Source: Thioclava marina (GTDB lineage: Bacteria; Pseudomonadota; Alphaproteobacteria; Rhodobacterales; Rhodobacteraceae). From it: 64,000 nt of DNA. The DNA is taken from the NCBI RefSeq assembly GCF_002020135.1, contig NZ_MPZS01000003.1, forward strand, positions 124,001 to 188,000, written 5' to 3'. The position numbers and the translations under genes were made by a program. Shown piece after piece: positions 18,795-30,859 of the stretch; within the stretch, counting starts at the first letter, position 1; each line of letters starts with the position of its first letter. Under the pieces are notes generated by a model. The model ran no database searches. It saw only the letters and a program-made list of their open reading frames with translations, and was not told the origin of the DNA.

Positions 18795-20816
18795 ATGGCT
18801 GACCTGAAGAAGATCATCATCGACGGCATCGAGGTCGAGGCCGACCCGAACCTCACGCTGATCCAGGCGTGCGAGCAGGCCGGGATCGAGGTTCCGCGCT
18901 TCTGCTATCACGAACGCCTGTCGATCGCGGGCAACTGCCGGATGTGTCTGGTGGAAGTCGTGGGCGGCCCGCCCAAGCCCGCCGCCTCCTGCGCGATGCA
19001 GGTGCGCGACCTGCGCCCGGGCCCCGAAGGCCAGCCGCCGGTCGTGAAGACCAACTCGCCGATGGTCAAGAAGGCCCGCGAGGGGGTGATGGAGTTCCTG
19101 CTCATCAACCACCCGCTCGACTGCCCGATCTGCGATCAGGGCGGCGAATGCGATTTGCAAGACCAGGCAATGGCTTACGGGGTGGACTTCAGCCGTTACC
19201 GCGAGCCCAAGCGCGCCGCGACCGAGCTCAACCTCGGCCCGCTGGTCGAGACCCATATGACGCGCTGCATCTCGTGCACCCGCTGCGTGCGCTTCACGAC
19301 GGAAGTCGCGGGCATCACCCAGATGGGCCAGCTTGGCCGGGGTGAGGATAGCGAGATCTCGAGCTACCTGAACATGACGCTCGACTCCAACATGCAGGGC
19401 AACATCATCGACCTGTGCCCGGTGGGGGCGCTGGTCTCGAAGCCCTACGCGTTCACCGCCCGCCCGTGGGAGCTGACCAAGACCGAAACGATCGACGTGA
19501 TGGACGCGCTCGGCTCGAACATCCGTGTCGATACCAAGGGCCGCGAAGTGATGCGCATCCTGCCGCGCAACCATGACGACGTGAACGAGGAGTGGATCTC
19601 GGACAAGACCCGCTTCGTCTGGGACGGGCTGCGCCGCCAGCGTCTCGACAAGCCCTATATCCGCGTCGACGGCAAGCTGAAGCCCGCAAGCTGGGGCGAG
19701 GCGCTGAGTGCCGCCGCCGAAGCGATGAAGGGCAAGAAGGTCGCCGCGCTCGTGGGCGATCTGGTCTCGACCGAAGCCGCGTTCAGCCTCAAGCAGCTGA
19801 TCGAAGGTCTGGGTGGCAAGGTCGAATGCCGCACCGATGGCGCGCGCCTGCCGATTGGCAACCGCTACGGCTATGTCGGCAATGCGAAGATCTCGGATAT
19901 CGAGACGGCCAAAGAGGTCGTGCTGATCGGCACCAACCCGGCCATCGAGGCTCCGGTACTCAACGCCCGCCTCCGCAAGGTCTGGGCCAAGGGCGGCAAC
20001 GTCTCGCTGATCGGCGCGGCCTGCGATCTGACCTATGATTACGCGCATCTGGGCACGGACCGCGCGGCGCTGGCGAAAGCCGTGGCCGAGGCCGGTGCGA
20101 CCGAGGGCGCGCTGGTGATCGTGGGGCAGGGTGCCTTGAACGAGGCCGATGGCGAGGCCGTTCTCGCCCATGCGATGAAACTGGCCGAGGCGATGGGCGG
20201 CAAGCTCATGGTTTTGCACAACGCCGCAGCCCGCGTGGGCGCGATGGATGTGGGCGCTGTGACCGAGGGCGGTCTGCTGGCCGCGATCGACGGCGCCGAG
20301 GTGATCTACAACATGGGCGCCGACGAGGTGGAGATCGCACCGCGTTCGGAAGGCGGTCCGTTCGTGATCTATCAGGGCAGCCATGGCGATCGTGGCGCGA
20401 TGCGCGCCGACGTGATCCTGCCGGGGGCGGCCTACACGGAAGAACACGGGCTCTTCGTGAATACCGAAGGGCGTCCGCAGCTGGCCTTCCGTGCGGGCTT
20501 CCCGCCGGGCGAGGCGAAGGAGAACTGGGCGATCCTGCGTGCGCTTTCGGCCGAACTGGGTGCCAAGCAACCCTGGGACACGCTCGCCGGTCTGCGCCGC
20601 GCGATGGTGGCCGCGGTGCCGCATCTCGCGCAGGTCGACACCGTGCCGGAAAACGAGGTTCAGCCGATCGCGCCGCGCGACATGGGCGCTGCGACCTTCC
20701 GGCTGCCGATCCGCGAGTTCTACCTGACCAACCCGATCGCACGGGCCTCGGTGGTGCTGGCGGAATGCTCGGCGCTGGCCAAGGCGCGGGCCGAGACCCC
20801 GGTCGCGGCGGAGTAA
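18795..20816 (+). CDS. nuoG: NADH-quinone oxidoreductase subunit G
   Basis: A 673-residue 75-kDa-type subunit carrying three iron-sulphur clusters. The N-terminal 2Fe-2S cluster N1b has Cys37, Cys48, Cys51 and Cys66. N5 has His106, Cys110, Cys113 and Cys119, and N4 has Cys158, Cys161, Cys164 and Cys208. After these, the molybdopterin-oxidoreductase-like domain runs to the C terminus. The extra cluster N7 found in some bacteria is absent: no CxxC group occurs at ~220-260. Length matches mitochondrial and alphaproteobacterial relatives (~670-690), shorter than the E. coli form. Confidence 0.95.
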   Translation: MADLKKIIIDGIEVEADPNLTLIQACEQAGIEVPRFCYHERLSIAGNCRMCLVEVVGGPPKPAASCAMQVRDLRPGPEGQPPVVKTNSPMVKKAREGVMEFLLINHPLDCPICDQGGECDLQDQAMAYGVDFSRYREPKRAATELNLGPLVETHMTRCISCTRCVRFTTEVAGITQMGQLGRGEDSEISSYLNMTLDSNMQGNIIDLCPVGALVSKPYAFTARPWELTKTETIDVMDALGSNIRVDTKGREVMRILPRNHDDVNEEWISDKTRFVWDGLRRQRLDKPYIRVDGKLKPASWGEALSAAAEAMKGKKVAALVGDLVSTEAAFSLKQLIEGLGGKVECRTDGARLPIGNRYGYVGNAKISDIETAKEVVLIGTNPAIEAPVLNARLRKVWAKGGNVSLIGAACDLTYDYAHLGTDRAALAKAVAEAGATEGALVIVGQGALNEADGEAVLAHAMKLAEAMGGKLMVLHNAAARVGAMDVGAVTEGGLLAAIDGAEVIYNMGADEVEIAPRSEGGPFVIYQGSHGDRGAMRADVILPGAAYTEEHGLFVNTEGRPQLAFRAGFPPGEAKENWAILRALSAELGAKQPWDTLAGLRRAMVAAVPHLAQVDTVPENEVQPIAPRDMGAATFRLPIREFYLTNPIARASVVLAECSALAKARAETPVAAE

Positions 20817-20822
20817 AGACTG

Positions 20823-21239
20823 ATGAACCTGAGCCTCACCCGGATCGCACCGCTTGCCCCCGGCCTTCTGGCCGGGCTGGCGGCCTGCGCGCCGAGCGAG
20901 GGGAAGGACAGCCGGGCCGAGCCCGGCAAGATCGACTATCGGGGCGTCGAGACGCGCCTTCTCGATGGCGATCTGGTGGAGTTTCGCGTCGCGCTTTCGG
21001 GCGAGGGCGCGGGGGAAGACGCGGTGAGCGATTACGCACAATGCGCGGCAGCGCAATATGCGCTGATCCGCGGTTACGGCTTCGCGCGCCACGTGCGCAC
21101 GAACGTCAAGGAAGAGGGTGGCATCTGGCGGGCGGATGCGGTCTACACCATTTCGCCCGCCCTGCCGCAAGGGCTGAAGACGATCGACGCTGAAGTGACG
21201 GTCGGCGACTGCGCGGATCGGGGAATTCCGACGGTTTGA
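20823..21239 (+). CDS. Lipoprotein of unknown function between nuoG and nuoH
   Basis: A 138-residue protein with a hydrophobic N terminus ending in a lipobox-like LAAC (Cys22), so probably a lipid-anchored periplasmic protein. The mature part is predicted to be a small alpha/beta domain with cysteines in YAQCAAAQYA and VGDCADRG that could pair. I do not recognise a family. It lies 6 bp after nuoG and 15 bp before nuoH. It does not resemble the 18437 lipoprotein, so the operon encodes two distinct lipoproteins. Confidence 0.75.
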   Translation: MNLSLTRIAPLAPGLLAGLAACAPSEGKDSRAEPGKIDYRGVETRLLDGDLVEFRVALSGEGAGEDAVSDYAQCAAAQYALIRGYGFARHVRTNVKEEGGIWRADAVYTISPALPQGLKTIDAEVTVGDCADRGIPTV

Positions 21240-21254
21240 GGACAGTGGGGAAAC

Positions 21255-22292
21255 ATGGCTGAGTTTTTGGCGACACCTTGGGGCACTTTCCTGCTCATTC
21301 TGCTGCAGGGCCTGGCGGTCATCGCATTCGTGATGATCTCGATGATCTGGCTGGTCTATGGCGACCGCAAGATCTGGGCTGCGGTGCAGATGCGGCGCGG
21401 GCCGAACGTGGTGGGTCCGTGGGGTCTGATGCAGACCTTCGCGGATGCGCTCAAATATGTGGTGAAGGAAATCGTCGTGCCTGCGGGCGCCGACAAGTTC
21501 GTCTATTTCCTCGCCCCGATCCTGAGCTTCGTGCTGGCGCTTCTGACCTTCGCGGTGATCCCCTTCGCCGACGGTTGGGTGCTGGCCGATATCAACGTGG
21601 CGATCCTCTTCGTCTTCGCGGCGTCCTCTCTCGAGGTCTACGGCGTGATCATGGGGGGCTGGGCGTCGAACTCGAAATACCCGTTCCTCGGCTCGCTGCG
21701 CTCGGCCGCGCAGATGATCTCCTACGAGGTCTCGATCGGCCTGATCATCATCGGCGTGATCATCTCGACCGGCTCGATGAACCTCTCGGCCATCGTGCAC
21801 GCGCAGGACACCGGCTATGGCCTGCTGGGCTGGTACTGGCTGCCGCACCTGCCGATGGTGGCGCTGTTCTTCATCTCGGCGCTGGCCGAGACCAACCGGC
21901 CGCCCTTCGACCTTCCCGAAGCGGAATCCGAACTCGTCGCGGGCTTCATGGTGGAATACAGCTCGACGCCGTACCTGCTGTTCATGGCCGGCGAATATAT
22001 CGCGATCTGGCTGATGTGCGCGCTGATCTCGATCCTTTTCTTCGGCGGCTGGCTCTCGCCCATTCCGGGTATCCCTGACGGGGCGCTCTGGATGTTCGCC
22101 AAGATGGTTTTCTGGTTCTTCATGTTCGCGATGGTGAAGGCGATCGTGCCGCGTTACCGCTACGACCAGCTGATGCGCATCGGGTGGAAGGTATTCCTGC
22201 CGCTGTCGCTCGCCTGGGTGGTGATCATCGCCTTCCTCGCGAAATTCGAAATCTTCGGGCAGTTCTGGGCCCGCTGGGCGATGGGGAGCTGA
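21255..22292 (+). CDS. nuoH: NADH-quinone oxidoreductase subunit H
   Basis: A 345-residue membrane subunit with about eight transmembrane helices that connects the quinone cavity to the proton-pumping arm. Conserved blocks seen are [20 protein letters not shown] in the first cytosolic loop, the acidic loop [20 protein letters not shown], and [14 protein letters not shown] near the C terminus. These match the ND1 family throughout; length is normal. Confidence 0.96.
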   Translation: MAEFLATPWGTFLLILLQGLAVIAFVMISMIWLVYGDRKIWAAVQMRRGPNVVGPWGLMQTFADALKYVVKEIVVPAGADKFVYFLAPILSFVLALLTFAVIPFADGWVLADINVAILFVFAASSLEVYGVIMGGWASNSKYPFLGSLRSAAQMISYEVSIGLIIIGVIISTGSMNLSAIVHAQDTGYGLLGWYWLPHLPMVALFFISALAETNRPPFDLPEAESELVAGFMVEYSSTPYLLFMAGEYIAIWLMCALISILFFGGWLSPIPGIPDGALWMFAKMVFWFFMFAMVKAIVPRYRYDQLMRIGWKVFLPLSLAWVVIIAFLAKFEIFGQFWARWAMGS

Positions 22293-22295
22293 TAA

Positions 22296-23190
<895 letters not shown>

Positions 23191-23194
<4 letters not shown>

Positions 23195-23799
23195 CGGTGT
23201 TTGCTTTCGCCTTCTACCTCTTCGCCATCACGGCGGTGGTTGCGGGCTTCATGGTGGTGATTTCCAAGAACCCCGTCCATTCGGTGCTCTGGCTAATCCT
23301 GACTTTCCTCTCGGCGGCGGGGCTGTTCGTGCTGCTGGGCGCGGAATTCGTCGCGATGCTGCTGATCATCGTCTATGTGGGCGCGGTCGCGGTGCTCTTC
23401 CTCTTCGTGGTGATGATGCTCGACATCGACTTCGCCGCGCTCAAGGGCGAGCTGGCGCGCTATATGCCGCTGGGGCTGCTGATCGGGGTCGTGATGCTGA
23501 TCCAGCTCGGGATCGCCTTTGGCGCCTGGCGCACCTCCGACATGGCCGAGAGCCTGCGGATGGCGCCGATGCCCGAGGACCAGACCAACGCGCATGCGAT
23601 CGGCATGCTGATCTATGACAAGTATCTCTACCTGTTCCAGACCGCGGGGCTGATCCTGCTGGTGGCGATGATCGGGGCGATCCTGCTCACGCTGCGCCAC
23701 CGGGTGAACGTCAAGCGCCAGAACGTGATCGCGCAGATGCATCGCGACCCGGCCAAGACGATGGAAATGGTGGACGTCAAACCGGGGCAGGGGCTGTGA
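23191..23799 (+). CDS. nuoJ: NADH-quinone oxidoreductase subunit J
   Basis: A 202-residue membrane subunit of the ND6 family with five hydrophobic helices. The third contains the conserved [19 protein letters not shown] stretch, in which a pi-bulge couples quinone chemistry to pumping. Length and topology are typical. The start overlaps the CMD-family gene by four bases. Confidence 0.94.
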
Positions 23800-23848
23800 G
23801 CGGACAAAGAGAAGCGCAAGACGCGGACCGGAAAACGAGGGTGAGAAC

Positions 23849-24154
23849 ATGATCGGACTGGAACATTACCTTGGCGTCGCCGCCGCATTGTTCGTGATCG
23901 GCATTTTCGGGATCTTCGTGAACCGCAAGAACGTGATCGTCATCCTGATGTCGATCGAGCTCATGCTGCTCGCGGTCAATATCAACCTGGTGGCCTTCTC
24001 GGCCTATCTGGGAGACCTCGTGGGGCAGATCTTCACCATGTTCGTCCTGACCGTCGCCGCCGCCGAGGCCGCGATCGGGCTCGCGATCCTGGTGGTCTTC
24101 TTCCGCAACCGCGGCTCGATCGACGTCGAAGACGTCAACGTGATGAAGGGATAA
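23849..24154 (+). CDS. nuoK: NADH-quinone oxidoreductase subunit K
   Basis: A 101-residue, three-helix membrane subunit of the ND4L family. The two membrane glutamates needed for proton translocation correspond to Glu37 ([11 protein letters not shown]) and Glu73 ([11 protein letters not shown]). It lies 49 bp after nuoJ and 6 bp before nuoL. Confidence 0.95.
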   Translation: MIGLEHYLGVAAALFVIGIFGIFVNRKNVIVILMSIELMLLAVNINLVAFSAYLGDLVGQIFTMFVLTVAAAEAAIGLAILVVFFRNRGSIDVEDVNVMKG

Positions 24155-24160
24155 GGGACG

Positions 24161-26332
24161 ATGGAAACGATCATTCTCTTTGCGCCGCTCGTCGGTGCGA
24201 TCCTCGGCGGCTTCGGCTGGCGTGTGATCGGCGAGAAGGGTGCCATGGTTCTGACCACGGGCCTTCTGTTCCTCGCCTGCGCACTCAGCTGGATCGTCTT
24301 CCTCACGATCGGTGAGACGACCCAGCATATCCACGTGCTCAACTGGATCACCTCGGGCGATCTGGACGTGAGCTGGTCGATCCGCATGGACCGCCTGACC
24401 GCGATCATGCTGATCGTGGTGACGACGGTCTCGGCGCTCGTGCACCTCTATTCCTGGGGCTACATGGCCCATGACGAGAACTGGACCGAGAAAGAGAACT
24501 ACAAGGCGCGCTTCTTCGCCTACCTGTCGTTCTTCACCTTCACCATGCTGATGCTGGTGACCTCGGACAACCTGTTGCAGATGTTCTTCGGCTGGGAAGG
24601 CGTGGGCGTCGCGTCCTACCTTCTGATCGGCTTCTACTACAAGAAACCTTCCGCCAATGCCGCGGCGATGAAAGCCTTCATCGTCAACCGCGTGGGCGAT
24701 TTCGGCTTCCTGCTCGGCATGTTCGGCCTGTTCTACATGACCGGCTCGCTGAAGATGGACGATGTCTTCGCCGCCGCCCCCGCGCTGGCCGAGACCGAGC
24801 TGCACTTCCTCTGGACCCAGTGGAACGCGGTCGAGTTGATCGGCTTCCTGCTCTTTGTGGGCGCGATGGGGAAATCGGCGCAGCTCTTCCTGCACACCTG
24901 GCTTCCCGACGCGATGGAAGGTCCGACCCCGGTGTCGGCACTCATCCACGCCGCGACCATGGTGACCGCGGGCGTCTTCCTCGTCTGCCGCATGTCGCCG
25001 GTCTACGAATACGCACCGCACGCGAAGGACTTCATCCTGATCATCGGCGCGACGACCGCCTTCTTCGCCGCGACCGTGGGTCTGGTGCAAAACGACATCA
25101 AGCGCGTGATCGCCTATTCGACCTGTTCGCAGCTGGGCTACATGTTCGCCGCCGCGGGCGTGGGCGTCTACTCGGCCTCGATGTTCCACCTGCTGACCCA
25201 CGCCTTCTTCAAGGCGCTGCTGTTCCTTTCGGCGGGTTCGGTCATCACCGCGATGCATCACGAACAGGACATGCGTAACTACGGTGGCCTGCGCAAAAAG
25301 GTGCCGGTGACCTTCTGGGCGATGATCCTGGGCACGCTCGCCATCACCGGCGTCGGCATCCCCTTCACCCATATCGGTTTCGCAGGCTTCCTGTCGAAGG
25401 ACGCGATCATCGAGAGCGTCTGGGGTGGCAACGGTGCGGGCTATGCCTTCTGGCTGCTCGTGATCGCGGCGGTCTTCACCTCGTTCTACTCGTGGCGTCT
25501 GATCTTCATGACCTTCTTCGGCAAGGAGCGGGGCGATCATCATGCGCATGAGCATGCCCATGAGAGCCCGCTCGTGATGACGGTGCCACTGATGGTGCTG
25601 TCGGTCGGCGCGGTCTTCGCGGGGATGGTGTGGTACAACGCCTTCTTCGGGGATCACACGAAGCTGCTGAAATTCTTCGGCATGCCCGCTCATGAAGAGC
25701 ACATGGTCGCCGAAGGCGCCGGTCACGGTGCGGGTGAAGAGGCGGCTGGCGAGCAGGCAGCGGCGGGTCACGGCGCGGCCATGACCGAGACCGAGGCTGA
25801 ACATGCCGTGGTCGAGGACGCCAAGGACTCGCCCGACATGGGCGCCGCGGCGGCCGTGCTCGCCAATCCGGGCGTGGCTCCGCAAGGCGCGATCTACCTG
25901 CATAGCGAGAACGACGTGCTCGACCGCGCGCACCACGCGCCGGCCTGGGTGAAGCTGTCGCCCTTCGTCGCGATGCTCTCGGGGCTGATCGTGGCTTGGC
26001 TCTTCTACATCAAGGACACGAGCCTGCCCAAGCGCGCCGCCGAGGCGCAGCCTGCGCTGTATCGGTTCCTGCTCAACAAGTGGTATTTCGACGAGCTCTA
26101 CGAGCGCATCTTCGTGCGCCCGGCGCTCTGGCTGGGCTACCAATTCTGGAAGAAAGGGGACGAGGGCTCGATCGACCGTGTCATCGACGGCATGGCCGTG
26201 GGTATCGTTCCGACATTCACAAGGTTCCTTAACAGGATGCAATCGGGCTATCTGTTCCACTACGCTTTCGCGATGGTGATCGGTCTCGTGGTGCTCATGT
26301 TCTGGGTCGTCCTGAACGGGGGGGCCAACTGA
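24161..26332 (+). CDS. nuoL: NADH-quinone oxidoreductase subunit L
   Basis: A 723-residue antiporter-like subunit (ND5 family) with ~16 membrane helices, at the distal end of the proton-pumping arm. Conserved charged residues are Glu146 (GWEGVG) and Lys238 (MGKSAQ). It is about 100 residues longer than the E. coli protein: a His-rich loop at ~459-468 ([10 protein letters not shown]) and a long acidic, His/Ala-rich insert at ~508-592 lie before the last helices and the lateral amphipathic helix. The stop overlaps nuoM (TGATG). Confidence 0.95.
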   Translation: METIILFAPLVGAILGGFGWRVIGEKGAMVLTTGLLFLACALSWIVFLTIGETTQHIHVLNWITSGDLDVSWSIRMDRLTAIMLIVVTTVSALVHLYSWGYMAHDENWTEKENYKARFFAYLSFFTFTMLMLVTSDNLLQMFFGWEGVGVASYLLIGFYYKKPSANAAAMKAFIVNRVGDFGFLLGMFGLFYMTGSLKMDDVFAAAPALAETELHFLWTQWNAVELIGFLLFVGAMGKSAQLFLHTWLPDAMEGPTPVSALIHAATMVTAGVFLVCRMSPVYEYAPHAKDFILIIGATTAFFAATVGLVQNDIKRVIAYSTCSQLGYMFAAAGVGVYSASMFHLLTHAFFKALLFLSAGSVITAMHHEQDMRNYGGLRKKVPVTFWAMILGTLAITGVGIPFTHIGFAGFLSKDAIIESVWGGNGAGYAFWLLVIAAVFTSFYSWRLIFMTFFGKERGDHHAHEHAHESPLVMTVPLMVLSVGAVFAGMVWYNAFFGDHTKLLKFFGMPAHEEHMVAEGAGHGAGEEAAGEQAAAGHGAAMTETEAEHAVVEDAKDSPDMGAAAAVLANPGVAPQGAIYLHSENDVLDRAHHAPAWVKLSPFVAMLSGLIVAWLFYIKDTSLPKRAAEAQPALYRFLLNKWYFDELYERIFVRPALWLGYQFWKKGDEGSIDRVIDGMAVGIVPTFTRFLNRMQSGYLFHYAFAMVIGLVVLMFWVVLNGGAN

Positions 26333-27870
26333 TGCAACACCTGCTTTCCATCGTCATCTTCACGCCAGCTTTCGCGGCGCTCATCCTTGCGCTGGTTCTG
26401 CGCGGGGGTACGGAGGCCGCTGATCGCAATGCGAAATGGGTGGCGCTGACCGCGACTTCGGTCACCTTCCTGATCTCGCTGTTCCTGCTCGCCGGGTTCG
26501 ACCCGTCGAACACGGGCTTCCAGTTCATGGAAAAATACGACTGGATCATGGGCTTCCAGTATCGCGTGGGTGTCGACGGTCTCTCGATCCTCTTCGTGAT
26601 GCTGACGACCTTCATGATGCCGCTCGTGATCATCGGCAGCTGGAACGTGACGGACCGCGTGAAGGACTACATGATCGCCTTCCTCGTCCTCGAAACGCTG
26701 ATGGTGGGCACTTTCGTCACGCTCGATCTGGTGCTGTTCTACCTGTTCTTCGAAGCGGGTCTCATCCCGATGTTCCTGATCATCGGGATCTGGGGGGGCA
26801 AGCAGCGCGTCTACGCCGCGTTCAAGTTCTTCCTCTACACCTTCTTCGGCTCGGTCTTCATGCTGGTGTCGATCATCTACATCTACTTCCACACCGGCAC
26901 GACCGACATGCCCGGGTTGCTCATCTACGAGTTCCCATACACACCGGTGCACATACTCGGGATAACGGTCCCCGGCGGGGTGCAAACGCTGCTCTGGCTC
27001 GGTTTCTTCATCTCCTTCGCGATCAAGATGCCGCTCTGGCCGGTGCACACCTGGCTGCCTGCCGCGCACGTTCAGGCACCGACCGCAGGTTCGGTCGTCC
27101 TGGCCGCGATCCTGCTGAAACTGGCCGACTATGGCTTCCTGCGCTTCTCGCTGCCGATGTTCCCGGTGGGCAACATGGTGGTGGGGCCCTGGGCGATGTG
27201 GCTTGCGGTGATCGCGATCGTCTGGACCTCGCTGGTGGCGCTGGTGCAGACCGATATCAAGCGCGTCATCGCCTATAGCTCGGTCGCGCACATGGCCGTC
27301 GTGCTGCTCGGGATCTTCTCGGGCACCCAGCAGGGTATCGAGGGCGGTATCTTCATGGTGATCGCGCATGGCTTCACCTCGGGTGCGCTGTTCCTCGTGG
27401 TGGGTGTGGTCTATGACCGGATGCACACCCGCGAGATCGCGGCCTATGGCGGGTTGGTGAAACGTATGCCGGCCTACGCCACGATCTTCATGTTCTTCAC
27501 CATGGCCAATGTGGGCCTTCCCGGCACCGCGAATTTCGTCGGCGAATTCCTGATCCTCGCCGGCGTCTTCCAAGTGAATACTTGGGTCGCGGTCTTTGCC
27601 ACCACGGGTGTGATCCTCTCGGCGGCCTATGCGCTCTGGCTTTACCGCCGGGTCGTGTTCGGCGACCTCATCAAAGAGAGCCTGCGCTCGATCACCGACC
27701 TGACCACGCGCGAGAAATGGATCTTCGCACCGCTCGTCGCGATGACGCTGATCCTCGGGGTCTACCCGGATCTGGTGACGAATATCATCGGGCCCTCGGT
27801 GACCCAACTTGTCCAGAACTACCACGATGCCTTGCCGGACAAACTGTTGTCCGACCTGGTCGAACACTGA
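26332..27870 (+). CDS. nuoM: NADH-quinone oxidoreductase subunit M
   Basis: A 512-residue ND4-family subunit, a Mrp-antiporter-like proton channel with ~14 helices. The conserved glutamate of helix 5 is in FEAGLIPMF, and the lysine-bearing stretch [19 protein letters not shown] is present, as is [13 protein letters not shown]. Length is typical. The start overlaps nuoL and nuoN follows after 12 bp. Confidence 0.95.
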   Translation: MQHLLSIVIFTPAFAALILALVLRGGTEAADRNAKWVALTATSVTFLISLFLLAGFDPSNTGFQFMEKYDWIMGFQYRVGVDGLSILFVMLTTFMMPLVIIGSWNVTDRVKDYMIAFLVLETLMVGTFVTLDLVLFYLFFEAGLIPMFLIIGIWGGKQRVYAAFKFFLYTFFGSVFMLVSIIYIYFHTGTTDMPGLLIYEFPYTPVHILGITVPGGVQTLLWLGFFISFAIKMPLWPVHTWLPAAHVQAPTAGSVVLAAILLKLADYGFLRFSLPMFPVGNMVVGPWAMWLAVIAIVWTSLVALVQTDIKRVIAYSSVAHMAVVLLGIFSGTQQGIEGGIFMVIAHGFTSGALFLVVGVVYDRMHTREIAAYGGLVKRMPAYATIFMFFTMANVGLPGTANFVGEFLILAGVFQVNTWVAVFATTGVILSAAYALWLYRRVVFGDLIKESLRSITDLTTREKWIFAPLVAMTLILGVYPDLVTNIIGPSVTQLVQNYHDALPDKLLSDLVEH

Positions 27871-27882
27871 GGAGCTAGAGGG

Positions 27883-29322
27883 ATGACTTCTGCGGATTTC
27901 TCGATCGTCCTTCCGGAGTTTCTGCTCGCCATCTACGCGATGGCGGCGCTTCTGGCGGGTGTCTGGTTCGGCAAGGACGCGCTGGCGCGCACGATCCTGT
28001 GGACCACCGTGGCCGCGATGCTGGTCATCGCCGCCTGGATCGGCCTCGCCGAAGCGGGCGCGCATGAAGCCTTCGGCGGGCTCTTCATCGACGACGCCTT
28101 CTCGCGCTTCGCCAAGGTCATGGTGCTGATCTCGGCCGCGCTGGTGATGGCGATGAGCGCCGATTACATGGAGCGCCGCGGTCTGCTGCGCTTCGAGTTC
28201 CCGATCCTCATCACGCTTGCCGTCATCGGCATGATGATGATGGTCTCGGCGGGCAACCTGATGTCGCTCTACATGGGCCTCGAGCTGCAATCGCTCGCGC
28301 TCTACATCGTGGCCGCCCTGCGCCGCGACAGCGAGCGGTCCTCCGAAGCGGGCCTGAAATACTTCGTCCTCGGCGCGCTCTCCTCGGGCATCCTGCTTTA
28401 CGGCGCCTCGCTGACCTATGGTTTCGCGGGCACCACGCAGTTCTCGGGCATCGTGCAGGTCGTTCAGGCCGGGCATCTGCCGATCGGGCTGCTCTTCGGC
28501 ATGGTCTTCCTGCTCGCGGGTCTGGCCTTCAAGGTGTCGGCCGTGCCCTTCCACATGTGGACGCCGGACGTCTATGAGGGCTCGCCCACCCCGGTCACCG
28601 CTTTCTTCGCGACCGCCCCGAAAGTGGCCGCGATGGCTCTGATCGCACGGGTTGTCTTCGACGCTTTCGGTCAGGTGCCCGATGAGTGGAGCCAGATCCT
28701 CGCGCTGCTGGCCGGGTTCTCGATGGTCTGGGGCTCGCTCGCTGCGATCGGCCAGAAGAACATCAAGCGTCTGATGGCCTATTCCTCGATCACCCATATG
28801 GGCTTCGTGCTGCTCGGCATGTCTGCGGGCACCGCCGAGGGCGTGCAGGCGATGCTGACCTATATGGCGATCTACGTGACGATGAACGTGGGCGTCTTCG
28901 CCTTCATCCTCTCGATGGAGCGCGACGGCCAGCCGGTGACCGACATCAAGTCGCTCAACCTCTATGCGCGTCAAGATCCCACGAAGGCGATGGCGATGCT
29001 GGTGCTGCTGTTCTCGCTCGCGGGCGTGCCGCCGATGCTGGGCTTCTTCGCCAAGTTCTCGGTGCTGCAAGCGGCGCTGCATGCCGGCTATATCTGGCTG
29101 GTGCTGCTGGGCGTGATCGCTTCGGTCGTGGCGGCCTTCTACTACCTGCGCATCGTCTACTACATGTATTTCGGCAAGGAGGTCGATCCGCTCGACAACC
29201 GGATGCCGGCGATCCAGTGGGTGTTCCTGATGGTGTCGGCTCTGGCGATGGTTCTGGGGATCTTCAACCTCTTCGGCATCGAAGGCGCGGCGCAGGCCGC
29301 GGCCGCCGCCCTTGTCAACTGA
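27883..29322 (+). CDS. nuoN: NADH-quinone oxidoreductase subunit N
   Basis: A 479-residue ND2-family antiporter-like subunit with ~14 helices. Family blocks include [41 protein letters not shown] and [19 protein letters not shown]. It completes the set of 14 complex I subunits encoded here (A-N). Its last 11 bases overlap the possible TTG start of birA. Confidence 0.95.
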   Translation: MTSADFSIVLPEFLLAIYAMAALLAGVWFGKDALARTILWTTVAAMLVIAAWIGLAEAGAHEAFGGLFIDDAFSRFAKVMVLISAALVMAMSADYMERRGLLRFEFPILITLAVIGMMMMVSAGNLMSLYMGLELQSLALYIVAALRRDSERSSEAGLKYFVLGALSSGILLYGASLTYGFAGTTQFSGIVQVVQAGHLPIGLLFGMVFLLAGLAFKVSAVPFHMWTPDVYEGSPTPVTAFFATAPKVAAMALIARVVFDAFGQVPDEWSQILALLAGFSMVWGSLAAIGQKNIKRLMAYSSITHMGFVLLGMSAGTAEGVQAMLTYMAIYVTMNVGVFAFILSMERDGQPVTDIKSLNLYARQDPTKAMAMLVLLFSLAGVPPMLGFFAKFSVLQAALHAGYIWLVLLGVIASVVAAFYYLRIVYYMYFGKEVDPLDNRMPAIQWVFLMVSALAMVLGIFNLFGIEGAAQAAAAALVN

Positions 29323-30064
29323 TCGGGAGAACTGGCCCGAGGGCGTGGCGCGACACGTCCTGCCCTCGGTCGACAGCACGATGAACGAAGCGGCCCGGCT
29401 AGCGCCGGGCCTTTCGGGTTCTGCCTGGATCTTTGCGCACCGGCAGACGGCCGCGCGCGGGCGTCGTGGCCGCGACTGGCGCGCGCCGGAGGGCAATTTC
29501 TCGGCGACGCTGGTGATGCGGCCCGACGGGGGCCTGGCGCAGGCCGCGCTCTATTCCTTTGTCGCGGCGCTCGCGCTCGAAGCGGCGCTGGCCCATGTGG
29601 CGGGGCCCCATGCGCGGCTCTCGATCAAATGGCCCAATGATGTGCTGCTCAACGGCGGCAAGATTGCCGGTATCCTGCTCGAAAGCCTCAATGGCGGCGC
29701 GCAGATCGCGATCGGGATCGGGGTGAACCTCGCCCAAGCCCCGCCGCGCAACGAACTGGAGCCCGAGGCGATGCCCCCGGTGAGCCTTGCGGGCGAGACC
29801 GGCCTGAACGTCACCCCCGAAGAGTTCCTGCCCATGCTCGCGCAGGCCTTCGCCCATTACGATCGCCAATTCCGCGATTACGGCTTCGACGCGATCCGCA
29901 ACGCCTGGCTTGCACGCGCGGCCCGTCTGGGCGAAGAGATCACCGCGCGCACCGGCACACAGACCTATCGCGGGACGTTCGAGACCATCGACGAGACCGG
30001 CGCCCTGATCCTCACCGGCCCAGAGGGCCGCCGCGCCATCTCGGCTGCGGATATCTTCTTCTGA
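29312..30064 (+). CDS. birA: Biotin-[acetyl-CoA-carboxylase] ligase
   Basis: A 250-residue biotin protein ligase that activates biotin with ATP and attaches it to carrier-protein lysines. The glycine-rich biotin/AMP loop appears as [20 protein letters not shown], followed by the conserved [21 protein letters not shown]. There is no N-terminal winged-helix domain, so it is the monofunctional type that cannot repress transcription. The TTG at 29312 aligns the N terminus ([17 protein letters not shown]) with relatives but lacks an obvious Shine-Dalgarno; a GTG at 29345 is an alternative. The likely clients include acetyl-CoA carboxylase and the methylcrotonyl-CoA carboxylase encoded at 5.4-9.1 kb. 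Confidence 0.93.
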   Translation: MSTDRENWPEGVARHVLPSVDSTMNEAARLAPGLSGSAWIFAHRQTAARGRRGRDWRAPEGNFSATLVMRPDGGLAQAALYSFVAALALEAALAHVAGPHARLSIKWPNDVLLNGGKIAGILLESLNGGAQIAIGIGVNLAQAPPRNELEPEAMPPVSLAGETGLNVTPEEFLPMLAQAFAHYDRQFRDYGFDAIRNAWLARAARLGEEITARTGTQTYRGTFETIDETGALILTGPEGRRAISAADIFF

Positions 30065-30082
30065 CGTGAAAGGGGGAGCCCA

Positions 30083-30859
30083 ATGCTTCTCTGCATCGAC
30101 TGCGGCAACACCAATACCGTCTTCTCGATCTGGGACGGCGAGGATTTCATCTCGACCTGGCGGATGGAGACCAATCACAAGCGTACCGCCGATGAATATT
30201 ACGTCTGGTTGACCGGTCTGATGCGTCTGCAGGGGATCGAGGCCGGGATCAACTCGGTGATCGTCTCCTCGACCGTGCCGCGCGTGGTGTTCAACCTGCG
30301 TGTGCTGGCGAACCGCTATTTCAACTGTCGTCCGCTCGTGGTGGGCAAGCCCGAATGCCGCCTGCCGGTCGATCCGCGCGTCGATCCCGGCACCGGGGTC
30401 GGGCCCGACCGGCTCGTCAACACGGTGGCGGGGTTCGACCGTCACGGCGGCGACATCATCGTCGTCGATTTCGGCACCGCGACCACCTTTGATGTGGTGG
30501 CCCGCGACGGCGCCTATATCGGGGGCGTGATCGCCCCGGGGGTGAACCTCTCGCTCGAGGCGCTCCATGCTTCGGCCGCGGCGCTGCCCCATGTCGATGT
30601 GACGATGCCCGAGAAGTCGATCGGCACGAACACCGTCGCCTGTATTCAGTCGGGGGTTTTCTGGGGCTATATCGGTCTCGTCGAAGGCGTGGTGCGCCAG
30701 ATCCGGCTCGAGCGCGACCGGCCGATGAAGGTCATCGCGACGGGCGGGTTGGCCGAGCTGTTCAGTCAGGGCTTTGACCTCTTTGACAGCATCGAATACG
30801 ACCTTACCATGCATGGCCTGCGCCTCCTCCACGACTACAACAAGGACTTCCCCGCGTGA
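30083..30859 (+). CDS. coaX: Type III pantothenate kinase
   Basis: A 258-residue kinase of the ASKHA fold that phosphorylates pantothenate in the first step of CoA synthesis. The N-terminal phosphate loop is CIDCGNTNTVFSIW, the pantothenate/Asp region is DPGTGVGPDRLVNTV, and the second phosphate motif is VVDFGTATTFDVV followed by GGVIAPGV. Type III enzymes need a monovalent cation and are not feedback inhibited by CoA. GGGGGAG precedes the ATG, and the stop overlaps the GTG of rnj. coaD, a later enzyme of the same pathway, lies at 55.7 kb. Confidence 0.95.
   Translation: MLLCIDCGNTNTVFSIWDGEDFISTWRMETNHKRTADEYYVWLTGLMRLQGIEAGINSVIVSSTVPRVVFNLRVLANRYFNCRPLVVGKPECRLPVDPRVDPGTGVGPDRLVNTVAGFDRHGGDIIVVDFGTATTFDVVARDGAYIGGVIAPGVNLSLEALHASAAALPHVDVTMPEKSIGTNTVACIQSGVFWGYIGLVEGVVRQIRLERDRPMKVIATGGLAELFSQGFDLFDSIEYDLTMHGLRLLHDYNKDFPA

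Noticed and set aside
23777-29496. Minus-strand open frames of 827 (23777-26260) and 1,078 codons (26260-29496) opposite nuoK-nuoN
   Set aside because: Highly charged, no family features, and the plus-strand complex I genes are unmistakable.
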